Part shown: positions 1 through 8,464 of the stretch, piece after piece
Layout of the letters: each line of letters opens with the position of its first letter
How positions within the stretch are numbered: the stretch's first letter is position 1
Source of the DNA: an uncultured Anaerolineae bacterium
GTDB lineage: Bacteria > Chloroflexota > Anaerolineae > Promineifilales > Promineifilaceae
Reading direction: 5' to 3'
Length of the DNA: 64,000 nucleotides
Assembly (NCBI GenBank): GCA_905479495.1
Contig: CAJQMR010000001.1
Location: 111,697-175,696, forward strand
Made by a program: the position numbers and the translations under genes
The notes under the pieces: model-generated
Seen by the model: only the letters and a program-made list of their open reading frames with translations
The model's database searches: none
What the model was told of the DNA's origin: nothing

Positions 1-1544
1 TAGTTGAAAATGGTGTGAATGAGGCCGGGGGTGTAGGCGTTAACGTTTTGAATGTTGCTTAGCAGTGCCTGTTTCCGACTTTCGCCAAAGCCAAACGGTT
101 TCCTATCAATATCAATAATCAGCCGGTCGGTAAGCTGGAACATATCGTTGCGCCAATCCTCCACCCGCCATATCAACCACAAAATATCAATTGAATACAC
201 AAAAATAAGCGCGGGCAGCAGCTGCCGCAGAGTGAAATCAAAAAAACGAACAAGAACGAACGTAACCAACAGGCCTAATAAAGCCAAACCGATAGGAATG
301 ATCGATTCAATAATCAGCACAATGAAATGTTTGCGGTAAATAATGACATCTTCTTCTTCCACTCGCCAAAAATAGCGCCGCTGTAAGCGCCGCCGCAAAC
401 CATCTTGGTGCACTGGCTTCACTGGTGGTAATTCCGTGGCCCGCTCACCAATCGCTTCATATTGTTGTTCTACCGCAAAATGGTTGCTAAACGTTTCTCG
501 CAGCATCGACTGCTCTTTGCTAGCATCTAGCGTCTTCACCAGCTTACTCTGCCGGTCCAGCGTCTCTTTTACCTCAATAGGCTTGTCAATATTGTCAAAA
601 AAGATCGTGCCAAAAGCCGAAGCAGTGGTAATACGCGCCGTGCCAAAATTAAGCAAATTCGAGATAAACGTTGGCTTGGCAATCTCCACACTTTGCACCT
701 GATCAATACGAGCCGTTTTTATGTCAACTCGAAATGTGCGCAAATCAAACTCGCGGTGTACCACCCGTTTATTAGTAATGACAAAATAATCGTTAGACCA
801 ATCCAGCGCCTGGAAAAGAACGATAATCAGCAAAACAATGGTGACACCGATTGGTACACTGAAGCGAAAGCGGTAAATGAAACTATCCGCAGGCTGTGAA
901 CCAAAAAACATGAAGAACAAAGTGGGAATGATCAATAACGCTAAAACAGGGAAAAAGATTTGGACCAAAAGATAAAATCGGCTGCGTCTGGCACTATATT
1001 CCACCAGTTCATCAGGCAAAATACTGATAACCGTATGTCTGCGCTTGGCTTTGGCAAATAGTTTTTGGGCCGCAGCAAAGGCCACAGGCGACAAGCCGCC
1101 AACCACAACCATTTCTCCATCTACTTCCTCTTCCTCAGGCGCAAGCATAGGCAGGGCTTCTGGATATTGGATAAGGAAGCGAACAAAGTTACTGCCATTG
1201 ATGATGAGCACGACAGCTGGTGTATCCTGATACGATTTTGCTTTTATATTTGCGGGATGAACGTTTGGTTCAAAGAGCCACTCATCACTAAAACAATCAC
1301 CGACCAGGTAGTTTTGGGTATCAACAACGTAGGAGTTATTTTCGATATCATCCTGGCGGGTTTCGGCGTACAAACGGCCGCTTTTCACAATGTACAAACT
1401 ATCCGCCACATCCCCCTGAAAGGCCACCATCGCCCCATTTTCATACTGAATTTCATCCGTGATCTTAGCCAGGGCATCAATGTGCTCTTCATCCAGCTCT
1501 TGAAAAAGGGGATGCTCTTGTAAAAACTCAGCCTTTGTGGTCAT
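1..1544 (-). CDS. Cyclic-nucleotide-binding and bacterial PH-domain membrane protein (3' end beyond window)
   Basis: The frame is open from an ATG at 1544 to the window edge (about 514 codons), so the C-terminus is missing. Residues about 1-140 look like a cyclic nucleotide-binding (CAP_ED) sensor: a helical start (FLQEHPLFQELDEEHIDAL), a beta-rich stretch containing GDVADSLYIVKSGRLY, then GDCF. Two hydrophobic helices follow around residues 220-270. Next comes a bPH_2-like segment starting DYFVITNKRVV and containing DQVQSVEIAK. Two more membrane helices follow, then a second PH-like segment starting DMFQLTDRLIID that runs off the window. In this family the PH domains probably face the cytoplasm. 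The likely role, inferred, is nucleotide-responsive control of a membrane process. The next gene to the right is separated by about 200 bp and looks unrelated. Confidence 0.8.
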   Translation of the reverse strand, partial: MTTKAEFLQEHPLFQELDEEHIDALAKITDEIQYENGAMVAFQGDVADSLYIVKSGRLYAETRQDDIENNSYVVDTQNYLVGDCFSDEWLFEPNVHPANIKAKSYQDTPAVVLIINGSNFVRFLIQYPEALPMLAPEEEEVDGEMVVVGGLSPVAFAAAQKLFAKAKRRHTVISILPDELVEYSARRSRFYLLVQIFFPVLALLIIPTLFFMFFGSQPADSFIYRFRFSVPIGVTIVLLIIVLFQALDWSNDYFVITNKRVVHREFDLRTFRVDIKTARIDQVQSVEIAKPTFISNLLNFGTARITTASAFGTIFFDNIDKPIEVKETLDRQSKLVKTLDASKEQSMLRETFSNHFAVEQQYEAIGERATELPPVKPVHQDGLRRRLQRRYFWRVEEEDVIIYRKHFIVLIIESIIPIGLALLGLLVTFVLVRFFDFTLRQLLPALIFVYSIDILWLIWRVEDWRNDMFQLTDRLIIDIDRKPFGFGESRKQALLSNIQNVNAYTPGLIHTIFN

Positions 1545-1652
1545 ACTTCGTTCCTGCAACAAATATACATAACGTTGGCAGTCATTTTAACATAATCTGG
1601 ATTGCGTGGGAAGTCGGGCACCTGCATTTTTATACAAAGGCACAAAGGATGG

Positions 1653-1710
1653 AAGGAACAAAGAGGAGAAATCCTTTGTTTCTCGGTTTCTTCGTTCCTT
1701 CGTATTTAAT
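1653..1710. repeat. Imperfect intergenic hairpin with AAGGAACAAAG words
   Basis: The left arm AAGGAACAAAGAGGAGAAA faces a right arm whose reverse complement begins AAGGAACGAAGAAA. It lies in the roughly 200 bp spacer between the edge gene and the amylase gene. The words are near-repeats of one another, as in other spacer hairpins of this window. It could form a terminator-like stem at the 3' end of the amylase transcript, but no clear T-run follows. Confidence 0.45.
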
Positions 1711-1742
1711 TTTCTTAGGTGGCATCTGCAAAACAACCTGTC

Positions 1743-3059
1743 TCACAACCAGATTTGGGGGCCAACATCTTCCAGCACGCCGGGGAAGCGCAGGATAACG
1801 GCCGTATCTGGCACGGCCATCTCGCCATCACGCACGGGCACGGCCGTTTCGCTCAACAAATCCACATATTCCCCATCCGGCAGCGGCGTCGGCTGCACAT
1901 CCACCACACCAGAGACGTTGAAGACGCCATACAGCCCCTCGTTTTCCGCCTGCCACAGGGCGGTGATGGCGGGTTCGGGGGTAAGCAGGCTGAGACGGCC
2001 GTCTAGCAACACCGGCTCCTTCTTCAAATGGCACAGCCTGGTCAGGTAAGATTGCAGTTCGTAACCACCCCAACGAATCTTGTCGATGTCAAACAAGTCA
2101 GGCGTGCGCGTCTCTTCAGATTCCTGCCCGGCGTAAATGAGAAATGCGCCCTCATTGAACGCCTGGAACGCGGTCCAGGCCAGCGCCTGTGCCCGGCTGG
2201 GTACCCGCTGCATGATGCGCCACTGGTCGTGATTTTCTACGCAGCGCATTTTGATCGTGTGCGCCGGATAAATCCCTTTTTGGTACCAGAGGGCGGTGAG
2301 ATAGGCGGGAACGGCCGTTGCCTTTTCAACCGCCCGCTCCCACAAAGGCCAAATATCATAATCATAGGATAAATCAAACGCCTCGTGGATTTCCCCATCG
2401 GAATGAGCTACCAGCCCGCGCTGCCGCCGGTCAATAACAAAGCCAGTGTGCACACTTTCTGCCAACCAGAGCACATCTGGTTTGATGGCCGCCACTTCGC
2501 GCCGGGCACGCTGCCAAAAGGCCAGCGGCACCACGGAAGCCACGTCACAGCGAAAACCATCCACGCCCAGCTTCACCCACATTTTTAGGGCGTCGATCAG
2601 GTAATCCCACAGCGCCGGGTCATCGTACACCAGGTCGATGATGTCACTCCATTCAGGCACGGTGGTCATGGGACGGCCGTTTTCGTCGCGATGGTACCAT
2701 TCAGGATGGCTCTGCACCGTCACGGCATCGTGGGCCGTGTGGTTGTACACCACGTCGATCATCACCTTCAGTCCCAGCGCCTGGGCATACTGCACCAGCA
2801 GCTCAAACTCCCGCTTGGTGCCATATTCTGGGTTCACCTCAAAATAATCCTGAACGGAATACGGGCAGCCCAATTCCCCTTTTTTGTTCAGCTGGCCAAT
2901 GGGATGAATGGGCATAAACCAAACATAGTCCACACCCATTGCTCGGATGCGGGGCAAATCTTTGGTCACGTCAGCAAAGGTGCCGTTTGGCCCATGATTG
3001 CGCACATAAATTTCATACAAAACCAAGTTTCGCACGTTTTTTGGGGTATCAATAGCCAT
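1743..3059 (-). CDS. Alpha-amylase family (GH13) glycoside hydrolase
   Basis: About 438 residues forming a compact (beta/alpha)8 barrel with a short C-terminal beta domain. GH13 signature regions are all visible: DVVYNHT (region I), GFRCDVA with the nucleophile Asp (region II), LAESV with the acid/base Glu (region III) and VENHDQ with the transition-state Asp (region IV). The start is placed at the ATG at 3059 (MAIDTPKN). A longer frame reaches 3104 but runs into a hairpin repeat, and barrel homology begins just after this Met. There is no signal peptide, so it should act in the cytoplasm on alpha-glucans or maltooligosaccharides. The exact substrate cannot be read from sequence alone. No other sugar-utilisation gene is adjacent. 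Confidence 0.88.
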   Translation of the reverse strand: MAIDTPKNVRNLVLYEIYVRNHGPNGTFADVTKDLPRIRAMGVDYVWFMPIHPIGQLNKKGELGCPYSVQDYFEVNPEYGTKREFELLVQYAQALGLKVMIDVVYNHTAHDAVTVQSHPEWYHRDENGRPMTTVPEWSDIIDLVYDDPALWDYLIDALKMWVKLGVDGFRCDVASVVPLAFWQRARREVAAIKPDVLWLAESVHTGFVIDRRQRGLVAHSDGEIHEAFDLSYDYDIWPLWERAVEKATAVPAYLTALWYQKGIYPAHTIKMRCVENHDQWRIMQRVPSRAQALAWTAFQAFNEGAFLIYAGQESEETRTPDLFDIDKIRWGGYELQSYLTRLCHLKKEPVLLDGRLSLLTPEPAITALWQAENEGLYGVFNVSGVVDVQPTPLPDGEYVDLLSETAVPVRDGEMAVPDTAVILRFPGVLEDVGPQIWL

Positions 3060-3079
3060 AAAAAATATAAGCTCCGACC

Positions 3080-3131
3080 GTAGCCGTGGATTCTTTCCGC
3101 GCAATTTTTCGCAGAAAGAATCTGCGGCTAC
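3080..3131. repeat. 52-bp GT...AC hairpin element (GTAGCCGC arm type), copy 1
   Basis: An inverted repeat with 18-bp arms: GTAGCCGTGGATTCTTTC on the left, and on the right the complement of GTAGCCGCAGATTCTTTC. It fills the gap between the amylase start and the DUF952 gene. A second copy with the same arm words lies at 34732-34784. It shares length, GT/AC ends and an internal TTCTT with the paired hairpins described elsewhere. Confidence 0.75.
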
Positions 3132-3132
3132 A

Positions 3133-3477
3133 TTATGTTAATTCAGCTGGCAGGGAAAAGGTGCCGTCTGGGTTGGGGGGAAATTCAATAAAGCCGGTGA
3201 CGGCGTCCAGATTGAGCGGGCCATAAATGTGGGGAAATTGGTGTCCACTTTCGTAACAATCTTCGTAGACCAGCTTGGCGGTAAGTTTGGCTGGATCAAT
3301 GGCGAGCAAGATGAGGTCGGTTTGCCCAACAAACATCTGGTTGGCAGGCAGCAGCACCTGCTCGATGGTTGAGCAATGGATGAAACCTTCGCTCGCCAAT
3401 GAATCAGCGCGGTACTCTCCGGCAGCAACGGCCGTTTGCCATTCTTTTTCTGTGGTGATGTGCAAAATAAGTGTCAT
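3133..3477 (-). CDS. DUF952 family protein
   Basis: 114 residues matching the whole DUF952 family pattern: an N-terminal HITTEKEW, then EGFIHCST, a central LLAIDPAKL, and FPHIYGPLN near the C-terminus. Family members are small cytoplasmic proteins without an established reaction; their fold resembles ADP-ribosyl-handling folds. There are no membrane segments. The gene lies 24 bp downstream of the convergently oriented end of the GH-A-like lipoprotein gene on the same strand and may be co-transcribed with it. The product name is secure at family level only. Confidence 0.85.
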   Translation of the reverse strand: MTLILHITTEKEWQTAVAAGEYRADSLASEGFIHCSTIEQVLLPANQMFVGQTDLILLAIDPAKLTAKLVYEDCYESGHQFPHIYGPLNLDAVTGFIEFPPNPDGTFSLPAELT

Positions 3478-3501
3478 GCCCCCATTATGCCCAAGGCTGG
3501 C

Positions 3502-4692
3502 TCAATCTCCAACGGCCGTTTGCCATTGGGCCGGGTCAATCAGCCAACCTGTGATACGGCCATCCTCATCAATTTCCAGCCAGTTCGTGTGCGCCCACTC
3601 CACCGGATTACCGTCTAGGGCGAAAGGGGTGACGACTACCACGCGTTCATCAGTTAGCCAGGGGGTCCAACCGATTTCCGGGAATTGGGGGAAACGGCCG
3701 TTATTCCCCCGCAGCGCCAAATCCAGGTAGTCGGTTGCCAGCGCGGCATCAGGATAAGCACCGTCACCATGCCGCCAGCCCGTTTCCGTGATAAACAACG
3801 GCAGTTCCGGCGCGCCCAGCCAATCCAGCAGCCACAGCTCCCATTCGTAGCCATTCACGCCCCGGTTAAAAATATCGTCCGGCGGCGTGGGGAATTCAGG
3901 TGCTGACGCATCATTGATTATGTCAATCTGGAGAATTTGTTCCCAGGGCGGCGCGGCAAATGGCCCCAGCGGGTAAGGATGGCTGGCCCAGCCGTCTAGA
4001 ACCTCCAGTACATCTGGCTGGGCAGCGACCATTTCCACTAAAAAGGTGCCGGAATCCATGTACCACAGGCCGTTGGCAAACGGCTGGCTGCCGGTGTGGG
4101 GCGTGTATGGGTCCAGCCCGGCATTGAAGACAAACGCCTGCGGATCGGCTGATTTGAGGGCAACGGCCGTTTCCAGCAAAAAGCGAGCATAGGCCGCTGG
4201 ATCAGGACGACCACCCCATTCGTCGCCATGATTTGGCTCGTTGCCCACAATCACAAAATGAGGCTCGCTGGGCCATGCCAGGGCAGCCACAAAGCTGGCA
4301 TATTCCTGGGCAACGGTTTGGTAGGAACGGCCGTCTGCATCCAGCGGCGGCGCATTCCACCAACCTGCCTCACGATCAAACGTCGTGGATAGGCGCAAAA
4401 TGGGCCTTAGCTCCTGCGCGGCGCACAAATCCATAAACTGCTGCCACTTGGCCACATCCAGATCATCCAGGCGCACCAGCTCGGTGACGGTGCCCCCAGC
4501 CCCCACAGCCTGCCGTGCGTAGTCCAGATGGGTTTGCCACTCAGAACCGGGCCACTGGAAACGGCCGTCGTCCAACAAAAGATGTACGCCCAGCTTGTTC
4601 GGTCTAAATCGCGCAGCCGGGACTGAATCTGCACACGCAGTCAAGACACAACAGATCAATAAAGTCGCCAGCCAGATCATTTTTCTTGTCAC
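3502..4692 (-). CDS. Lipoprotein with clan GH-A-like glycosidase fold
   Basis: 396 residues beginning at a GTG (MTRKMIWLATLL) with a positively charged N-region, a hydrophobic core and a lipobox ending VLTAC, so it is predicted to be exported and lipid-anchored. The mature part reads as a TIM barrel: VIVGNEPNHG carries the Asn-Glu pair typical of the acid/base of clan GH-A enzymes (GH5, GH39 and relatives), and LFITETGW matches the nucleophile Glu strand. The carbohydrate substrate is unknown. A GTG start keeps the basic signal peptide N-region; an ATG four codons later would lose it. DUF952 follows closely downstream. Confidence 0.75.
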   Translation of the reverse strand: MTRKMIWLATLLICCVLTACADSVPAARFRPNKLGVHLLLDDGRFQWPGSEWQTHLDYARQAVGAGGTVTELVRLDDLDVAKWQQFMDLCAAQELRPILRLSTTFDREAGWWNAPPLDADGRSYQTVAQEYASFVAALAWPSEPHFVIVGNEPNHGDEWGGRPDPAAYARFLLETAVALKSADPQAFVFNAGLDPYTPHTGSQPFANGLWYMDSGTFLVEMVAAQPDVLEVLDGWASHPYPLGPFAAPPWEQILQIDIINDASAPEFPTPPDDIFNRGVNGYEWELWLLDWLGAPELPLFITETGWRHGDGAYPDAALATDYLDLALRGNNGRFPQFPEIGWTPWLTDERVVVVTPFALDGNPVEWAHTNWLEIDEDGRITGWLIDPAQWQTAVGD

Positions 4693-4720
4693 ACGTCCAA
4701 GCCTACGACAAAAGCTCGCA

Positions 4721-4750
4721 TTGACAAACAGAACCCTTTATTTTTATACT
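4721..4750 (+). promoter_or_regulatory. Sigma-70-like promoter for the FHA gene
   Basis: A perfect -35 hexamer TTGACA (4721-4726) is followed after 18 bp by TATACT (4745-4750). It lies between the divergent lipoprotein gene and the FHA gene, about 35 bp before the ATG at 4786. Confidence 0.6.
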
Positions 4751-4785
4751 CCGCCATTCTTTTTCAACACGTTCAGGAGTTTATT

Positions 4786-5454
4786 ATGGATGCCAATCCA
4801 TCTGCCACACATGCCGCTCGCCTGGTTGTAGAGCAGGGTCCAGAGCCGGAACAGACCTTTGCCCTGGGCCACGCACCGCAAACCATTGGGCGATCCGCCA
4901 ACAACGGCATTGTCATCAACGACGCCGAAATCTCCCGCCGCCATGCCCAAATCACGCCACAGGGAGATGGTTATGTGTTGGAAGATTTGGGCAGCACCAA
5001 CGGCAGCTTTGTCAATGGCATCCGCCTAAACCAGCCGATAGCCCTTAAGCACGGCGACACCGTGGCCTTTGGCGACACGGTCCGCCTGCGTTACTGGGCA
5101 GCAGGCATGGCCTCTGAAATTGTGCACGCGCCCGCTGATGATGTCCCCACCCCAGCACTGCCTCCAGAGCCAGTGCCCGTCTATGCCCAGTCAGATAACT
5201 ACCCCGAACCTACCCCGGCTGCTCCCCCTCCGGCTTTAGATGAGTTCGACCTGCCGGAAACGGCCGCATCTCCCTCCCGCAACCGCATTCTCATTGGCTG
5301 TGGCTGTTTGCTATTGCTGGCGTGTGTGATCTGTGTGGGCGGTGTGCTCTTCTTGGATAGCTATAACCAGGGCCAATTGCTGTATTGTGGGGGATTACGG
5401 CCGTTTTGGGAAACAGCACTCGGGCCGCTAGGATTTAATCCCATCTGCCCTTAA
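4786..5454 (+). CDS. FHA domain membrane-anchored protein
   Basis: 222 residues. Residues about 10-105 form a forkhead-associated domain, with the phosphothreonine-binding landmarks IGRSANN, SRRHAQI and LGSTNGSFVNG. A Pro-rich linker follows (about 115-160), then one strongly hydrophobic helix around 168-190 with several Cys, and a short outside tail. FHA domains bind phosphothreonine peptides, so it probably reports on or recruits substrates of Ser/Thr kinases such as those encoded at 28.7 and 30.2 kb (inference). A ribosome site (AGGAG) lies 9 bp before the ATG. Confidence 0.88.
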   Translation: MDANPSATHAARLVVEQGPEPEQTFALGHAPQTIGRSANNGIVINDAEISRRHAQITPQGDGYVLEDLGSTNGSFVNGIRLNQPIALKHGDTVAFGDTVRLRYWAAGMASEIVHAPADDVPTPALPPEPVPVYAQSDNYPEPTPAAPPPALDEFDLPETAASPSRNRILIGCGCLLLLACVICVGGVLFLDSYNQGQLLYCGGLRPFWETALGPLGFNPICP

Positions 5455-5534
5455 ATGGTTTGTGACTCTATCCTAAATCCCGTGTCTAAAGATACAGCCG
5501 GATAATTCTAATCACTGTCCAGGAGGTATCTAAA

Positions 5535-5780
5535 ATGCAAGACTTGGTAGATTTTGTATCTGAAAAAACAAGACTCCCTTTCCCCATGGCTCAAAGTGCC
5601 ACATCGGCGGCATTAGATTATTTAACGCCTCACTTTCCTCCTCTGCTCAAAAGCAGCATTGAAGTTTTGCTTCAATATCCCAATCTAAGCGAAGCTGAAA
5701 AGGATTTACTGATTGCCAGCCGGGTTTTATTCCCTACGGACAGTTCCCCCAAAAACACGCCACCCCAATTTAATGATTAG
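5535..5780 (+). CDS. Small hypothetical protein
   Basis: 81 residues with an excellent ribosome site (AGGAGG, 8 bp before the ATG) and a strong terminator directly after the gene. No signal peptide or membrane helix is present. The sequence suggests a small helical protein (VSEKTRLPFPMAQSATSAALDYL) distantly like helical DUF2267-type modules, but I cannot assign a family. It is about 80 bp downstream of the FHA gene on the same strand. Confidence 0.7.
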   Translation: MQDLVDFVSEKTRLPFPMAQSATSAALDYLTPHFPPLLKSSIEVLLQYPNLSEAEKDLLIASRVLFPTDSSPKNTPPQFND

Positions 5781-5809
5781 CGCGCCTCTTTGGTTATACC
5801 TAACATAAC

Positions 5810-5844
5810 AAAAGCCAGTCACCTGTTTGAGTGACTGGCTTTTT
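5810..5844. terminator. Intrinsic terminator, bidirectional
   Basis: A perfect 12-bp stem, AAAGCCAGTCAC (5811-5822) with GTGACTGGCTTT (5831-5842), has an 8-nt loop and T/A runs on both sides. It closes the FHA/small-protein transcript and can also serve the convergent LysM gene. Confidence 0.9.
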
Positions 5845-5878
5845 GATTCTGCCTTGTCCAGCTCGAGATTGACGCTGG

Positions 5879-6211
5879 TTAATCTTCCAATTCAGGAATT
5901 TGCAAGACTTGCCCCACGCGAATCATTGAGGGATTATCGCCAATCACTTCTTTGTTAGCTTCGTAAATCGCCATCCAATTCTCACGACTGCCGGAGCCAT
6001 AATATTTTGCAGCCAGCCCACTCAACGTATCACCGCTTACCACGGTGTGCTCTGTCTTAACAGCCGCTTCCTTCTTTGCTGCCAGGCGGGCTTTTTGGGC
6101 TTTTGTCCGCTTCACTGCCGCCGACAAATGCGCGGCTTTTTCTTTAGGCTTGTCAGCGTCACTCTTTTTACCACTCCCTGTTTGACGATCAAATGCTTCT
6201 TTTTCGGACAT
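5879..6211 (-). CDS. Small LysM domain protein
   Basis: 110 residues. A Lys/Ala-rich charged N-terminal half (about 1-55) is followed by one LysM domain (about 56-108: VVSGDTLSGLAAKYYG, then IRVGQVLQIPEL). There is no signal peptide, so it may be cytoplasmic, as in the BON/LysM YgaU type. The binding target would be peptidoglycan or another N-acetylglucosamine polymer if exported. A ribosome site AAGGAG lies just before the ATG. Confidence 0.82.
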   Translation of the reverse strand: MSEKEAFDRQTGSGKKSDADKPKEKAAHLSAAVKRTKAQKARLAAKKEAAVKTEHTVVSGDTLSGLAAKYYGSGSRENWMAIYEANKEVIGDNPSMIRVGQVLQIPELED

Positions 6212-6230
6212 CTTTTACTCCTTAGTCTAA

Positions 6231-6340
6231 GTACAAACAAATATAAGATGAGGAGTGAGCATTCTCAAATGCGAACGGGTTCAGCCAGGACGCATCTGAG
6301 GATGCTTTCTCCTCACCCGACAAAACAAATTTGTTTGTAC
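6231..6340. repeat. 110-bp long imperfect inverted repeat, MITE-like
   Basis: Perfect 12-bp ends GTACAAACAAAT (6231-6242) and ATTTGTTTGTAC (6329-6340) enclose a second imperfect stem, GAGGAGTGAGCATTCTC paired with the region around GAGGATGCTTTCTCCTC. The whole spacer folds into one long hairpin. It contains no coding potential. No second copy was found in this window. Confidence 0.6.
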
Positions 6341-6365
6341 TTTGTTAAGATAAACAATTAAAAAA

Positions 6366-6402
6366 GTGACCTCATCATAACAAAGTTAAGGGATAAGGTC
6401 AC
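6366..6402. terminator. Stem-loop downstream of the Ig-like/LysM gene
   Basis: GTGACCT (6366-6372) pairs with AGGTCAC (6396-6402), just past the stop of the minus-strand gene ending at 6415. An A-run on the left gives a T-run on the minus strand, consistent with termination of that transcript. Confidence 0.5.
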
Positions 6403-6414
6403 AGACTCACATAT

Positions 6415-7989
6415 TTAACGCGGGGGCAGGTTAATTACCTGACCGGGATAAATCAGGTTGGGATTATCAATTTGGGGGTTCACACCAATGAGCGCCGGAT
6501 ATTCAATCCCCAGGCGGTTGGCAATTTTAGTCAGCCATTCGCACACGCCCACGATGTAGGTGTCGCCCTGGTCAATGCCGGGTTCGGCATCTTTGCAATA
6601 ATCAGCAGGGAGGGTCGCTGTGGTATCAGTCGCCGCAGTGTCCTCAGCGGCATCTGCTGCTGGTGCCTCAACTGCCGCCAGGGAAAAGCTAAAAGGATCG
6701 CTTTCGACGGCCGTTCCCGTCCCATCAACCGTGCGCAAAGCCAGTTCATAATCACCGGCAGGCAGGGTTGTGGGGAAACGCCAGGTGCCATCGTCGGCCA
6801 CAACGGCCGTTCCCACCACCTCGCCATTCAGCACAATTTCAATTTCTGTACCAGGTGTGCCGCTACCGGTGAGCGTCACTTCGCCACCCGCCAAATCAGC
6901 CTCAGGAAGAGCAAAGGTGGGCAAAACAAAGTCAGCGGCACTCTCTGATTCAGCCACAGCTACAGACGTACTTACCCCTTCAGCCTCTGCCAATAGGGTG
7001 CCATCGGCGGCCACCATGCGCAGGCTCAAATCATAATCGCCCGCGTCCAGGGTAGCTGGTAAGGCCCACGTACCATCATCGGCCACTACGGCCGTTCCCA
7101 CCACCTCACCATTCACCAGAACCTCAATTGTTGTTCCCGGCGTCCCTACGCCCGAAAAATCAACAACGCCTGGAGTGAATTCAAAACCAGTTTGGTCAAA
7201 TTCAGGACGTGTTAGTTCAGCCAATGACAAACCAAATCCTTCTGATTCGCCAGCCACATTGCCGTCGGCGTCGATGGCTTGTACATGTATCCCATGATTA
7301 CCGGCTGCCAGTTCAGTGGTAAATGACCACGTACCATCATCGCCCACAGTCGCCGTGCCAACCAGTTCGTCATCAATCACAATGCCAACTTCGCTGCCGG
7401 GTGTACCTGTGCCATTCAGGTCGATGGCCCCCGCAAACAAATTTTCTTCCGGCAAATTTAGCGTGGGAATGTCCAGCATGACCGCTGGAGCCACAACGTC
7501 AAAAGCAGGGAAATCAACGCTGGTGGCCACGCTGCCGTCGGCAGCCAAGGCCTCTAACGAAAGCGTGCGCGACCCTTCCGCCAGATCAAGGTCAAAGGTC
7601 CAACGGCCGTCGGCACTCACGTCGGCTGTGCCCACTTCGGCACCATCAACAATGACACGCACAAGAGAACCAGGCGTGCCGCTGCCGTTCAAGGTCACGC
7701 TGCCAGCTTCCAGCCCAGCGGTGAGCACCGGGGAGTCCAGTTCAGGCGCGTCAATTTCGGGCATGGTTTCGTCTGCTGCTTCGGCAGCACTGTCCGGGGC
7801 AGCTTCACTTTCTGACACAGGTTCAGTTTGGCTGGCAACGGCCGTATCTTCCGCCATCTCGTCTGGTCCTTGCACAAACGCAGGCGGCGAAAGCCAAAAC
7901 CAGAGCAGCAGGGCAATGAGCACCAGCAGCACAATCAGTTTAAAAATATCGAAGCGTCTCACTTCGCTTTCTTGTCGGTGATGAATCAT
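6415..7989 (-). CDS. Membrane-anchored protein with four Ig-like repeats and a C-terminal LysM domain
   Basis: 524 residues from ATG 7989 (MIHHRQESEVRR); a longer frame to 8247 only overlaps the upstream gene, and AAGGGG sits at the right spacing for 7989. One membrane helix (about residues 19-36) is followed by an acidic Ala-rich stretch. Four bacterial Ig-like repeats of about 80 residues follow, each with a GTPG turn and a DGTW or DGRW strand. A LysM-like domain ends the protein (TYIVGVCEWLTKIANRLG, IYPGQVINLPPR). It is probably a cell-surface or periplasmic scaffold that binds wall polymer. It is 16 bp downstream of the HhH/coiled-coil gene, so the two likely form an operon. Several ACGGCCGT palindromes fall inside the repeats. 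Confidence 0.85.
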   Translation of the reverse strand: MIHHRQESEVRRFDIFKLIVLLVLIALLLWFWLSPPAFVQGPDEMAEDTAVASQTEPVSESEAAPDSAAEAADETMPEIDAPELDSPVLTAGLEAGSVTLNGSGTPGSLVRVIVDGAEVGTADVSADGRWTFDLDLAEGSRTLSLEALAADGSVATSVDFPAFDVVAPAVMLDIPTLNLPEENLFAGAIDLNGTGTPGSEVGIVIDDELVGTATVGDDGTWSFTTELAAGNHGIHVQAIDADGNVAGESEGFGLSLAELTRPEFDQTGFEFTPGVVDFSGVGTPGTTIEVLVNGEVVGTAVVADDGTWALPATLDAGDYDLSLRMVAADGTLLAEAEGVSTSVAVAESESAADFVLPTFALPEADLAGGEVTLTGSGTPGTEIEIVLNGEVVGTAVVADDGTWRFPTTLPAGDYELALRTVDGTGTAVESDPFSFSLAAVEAPAADAAEDTAATDTTATLPADYCKDAEPGIDQGDTYIVGVCEWLTKIANRLGIEYPALIGVNPQIDNPNLIYPGQVINLPPR

Positions 7990-8005
7990 CTGCTTAACCC
8001 CTTGC

Positions 8006-8464
8006 CTATACCTGCTGCGCCTGCTCAGCAAACTGCTTCGCTTCCGCAATCCACTGCTCTGGCTCGATTGCTTGCCACTCTTCGGGATTAATAATTTCGC
8101 GAGCACGTTCCGGGGTGAGCGCCGCCAATTGGCCAAAGGTGTAAACACCGGCATCGTTAAAGCGCCGCGCAAACACATCGCCAATGCCGTGAATCTTCTG
8201 CAAACTATCCCGCTCAACCAGAACTTCCTTGACCACCTCTTTAACAACCAGTTCTGGCTCTTTATTCAGAGCCTCTTGTAAGCGGGCTGCCAACGACTCT
8301 TTTTCTGCTTCCAGGGCAGCTAATTTGCCCTGCAAATCGAGGTCGATGGACCGGTTGGGTGTGGGGGCAGATTCTTCTTCCCGTCGCCAAAAGCGCCAAT
8401 CAATGGCCCATTCAATGACCCAGCCCACAATCAAACCAATTATTAATCCAACCCAAAAATTCAT
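8006..8464 (-). CDS. Membrane-anchored coiled-coil protein with helix-hairpin-helix domain
   Basis: 152 residues. An N-terminal hydrophobic helix with glycine zipper features (IGLIVGWVIEWAIDW) is followed by a coiled coil (about 45-90). A helix-hairpin-helix module then follows (LQKIHGIGDVFARRFNDAG, TFGQLAALTPERAREII) of the type often labelled DUF4332-like or flap-endonuclease-like. Such modules bind DNA or act as protein adaptors; no catalytic residues are seen. An AGGAGG-like site precedes the ATG. The gene is first in a two-gene operon with the Ig-like/LysM protein. Confidence 0.78.
   Translation of the reverse strand: MNFWVGLIIGLIVGWVIEWAIDWRFWRREEESAPTPNRSIDLDLQGKLAALEAEKESLAARLQEALNKEPELVVKEVVKEVLVERDSLQKIHGIGDVFARRFNDAGVYTFGQLAALTPERAREIINPEEWQAIEPEQWIAEAKQFAEQAQQV

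Noticed and set aside
6700..7740. Tandem DNA repeats of about 240-300 bp
   Set aside because: They are the coding sequence of the four Ig-like domains, not a mobile repeat.
7990..8247. N-terminal extension of the Ig-like/LysM protein
   Set aside because: It lies in another frame over the HhH gene and ends before a good start with its own ribosome site at 7989.
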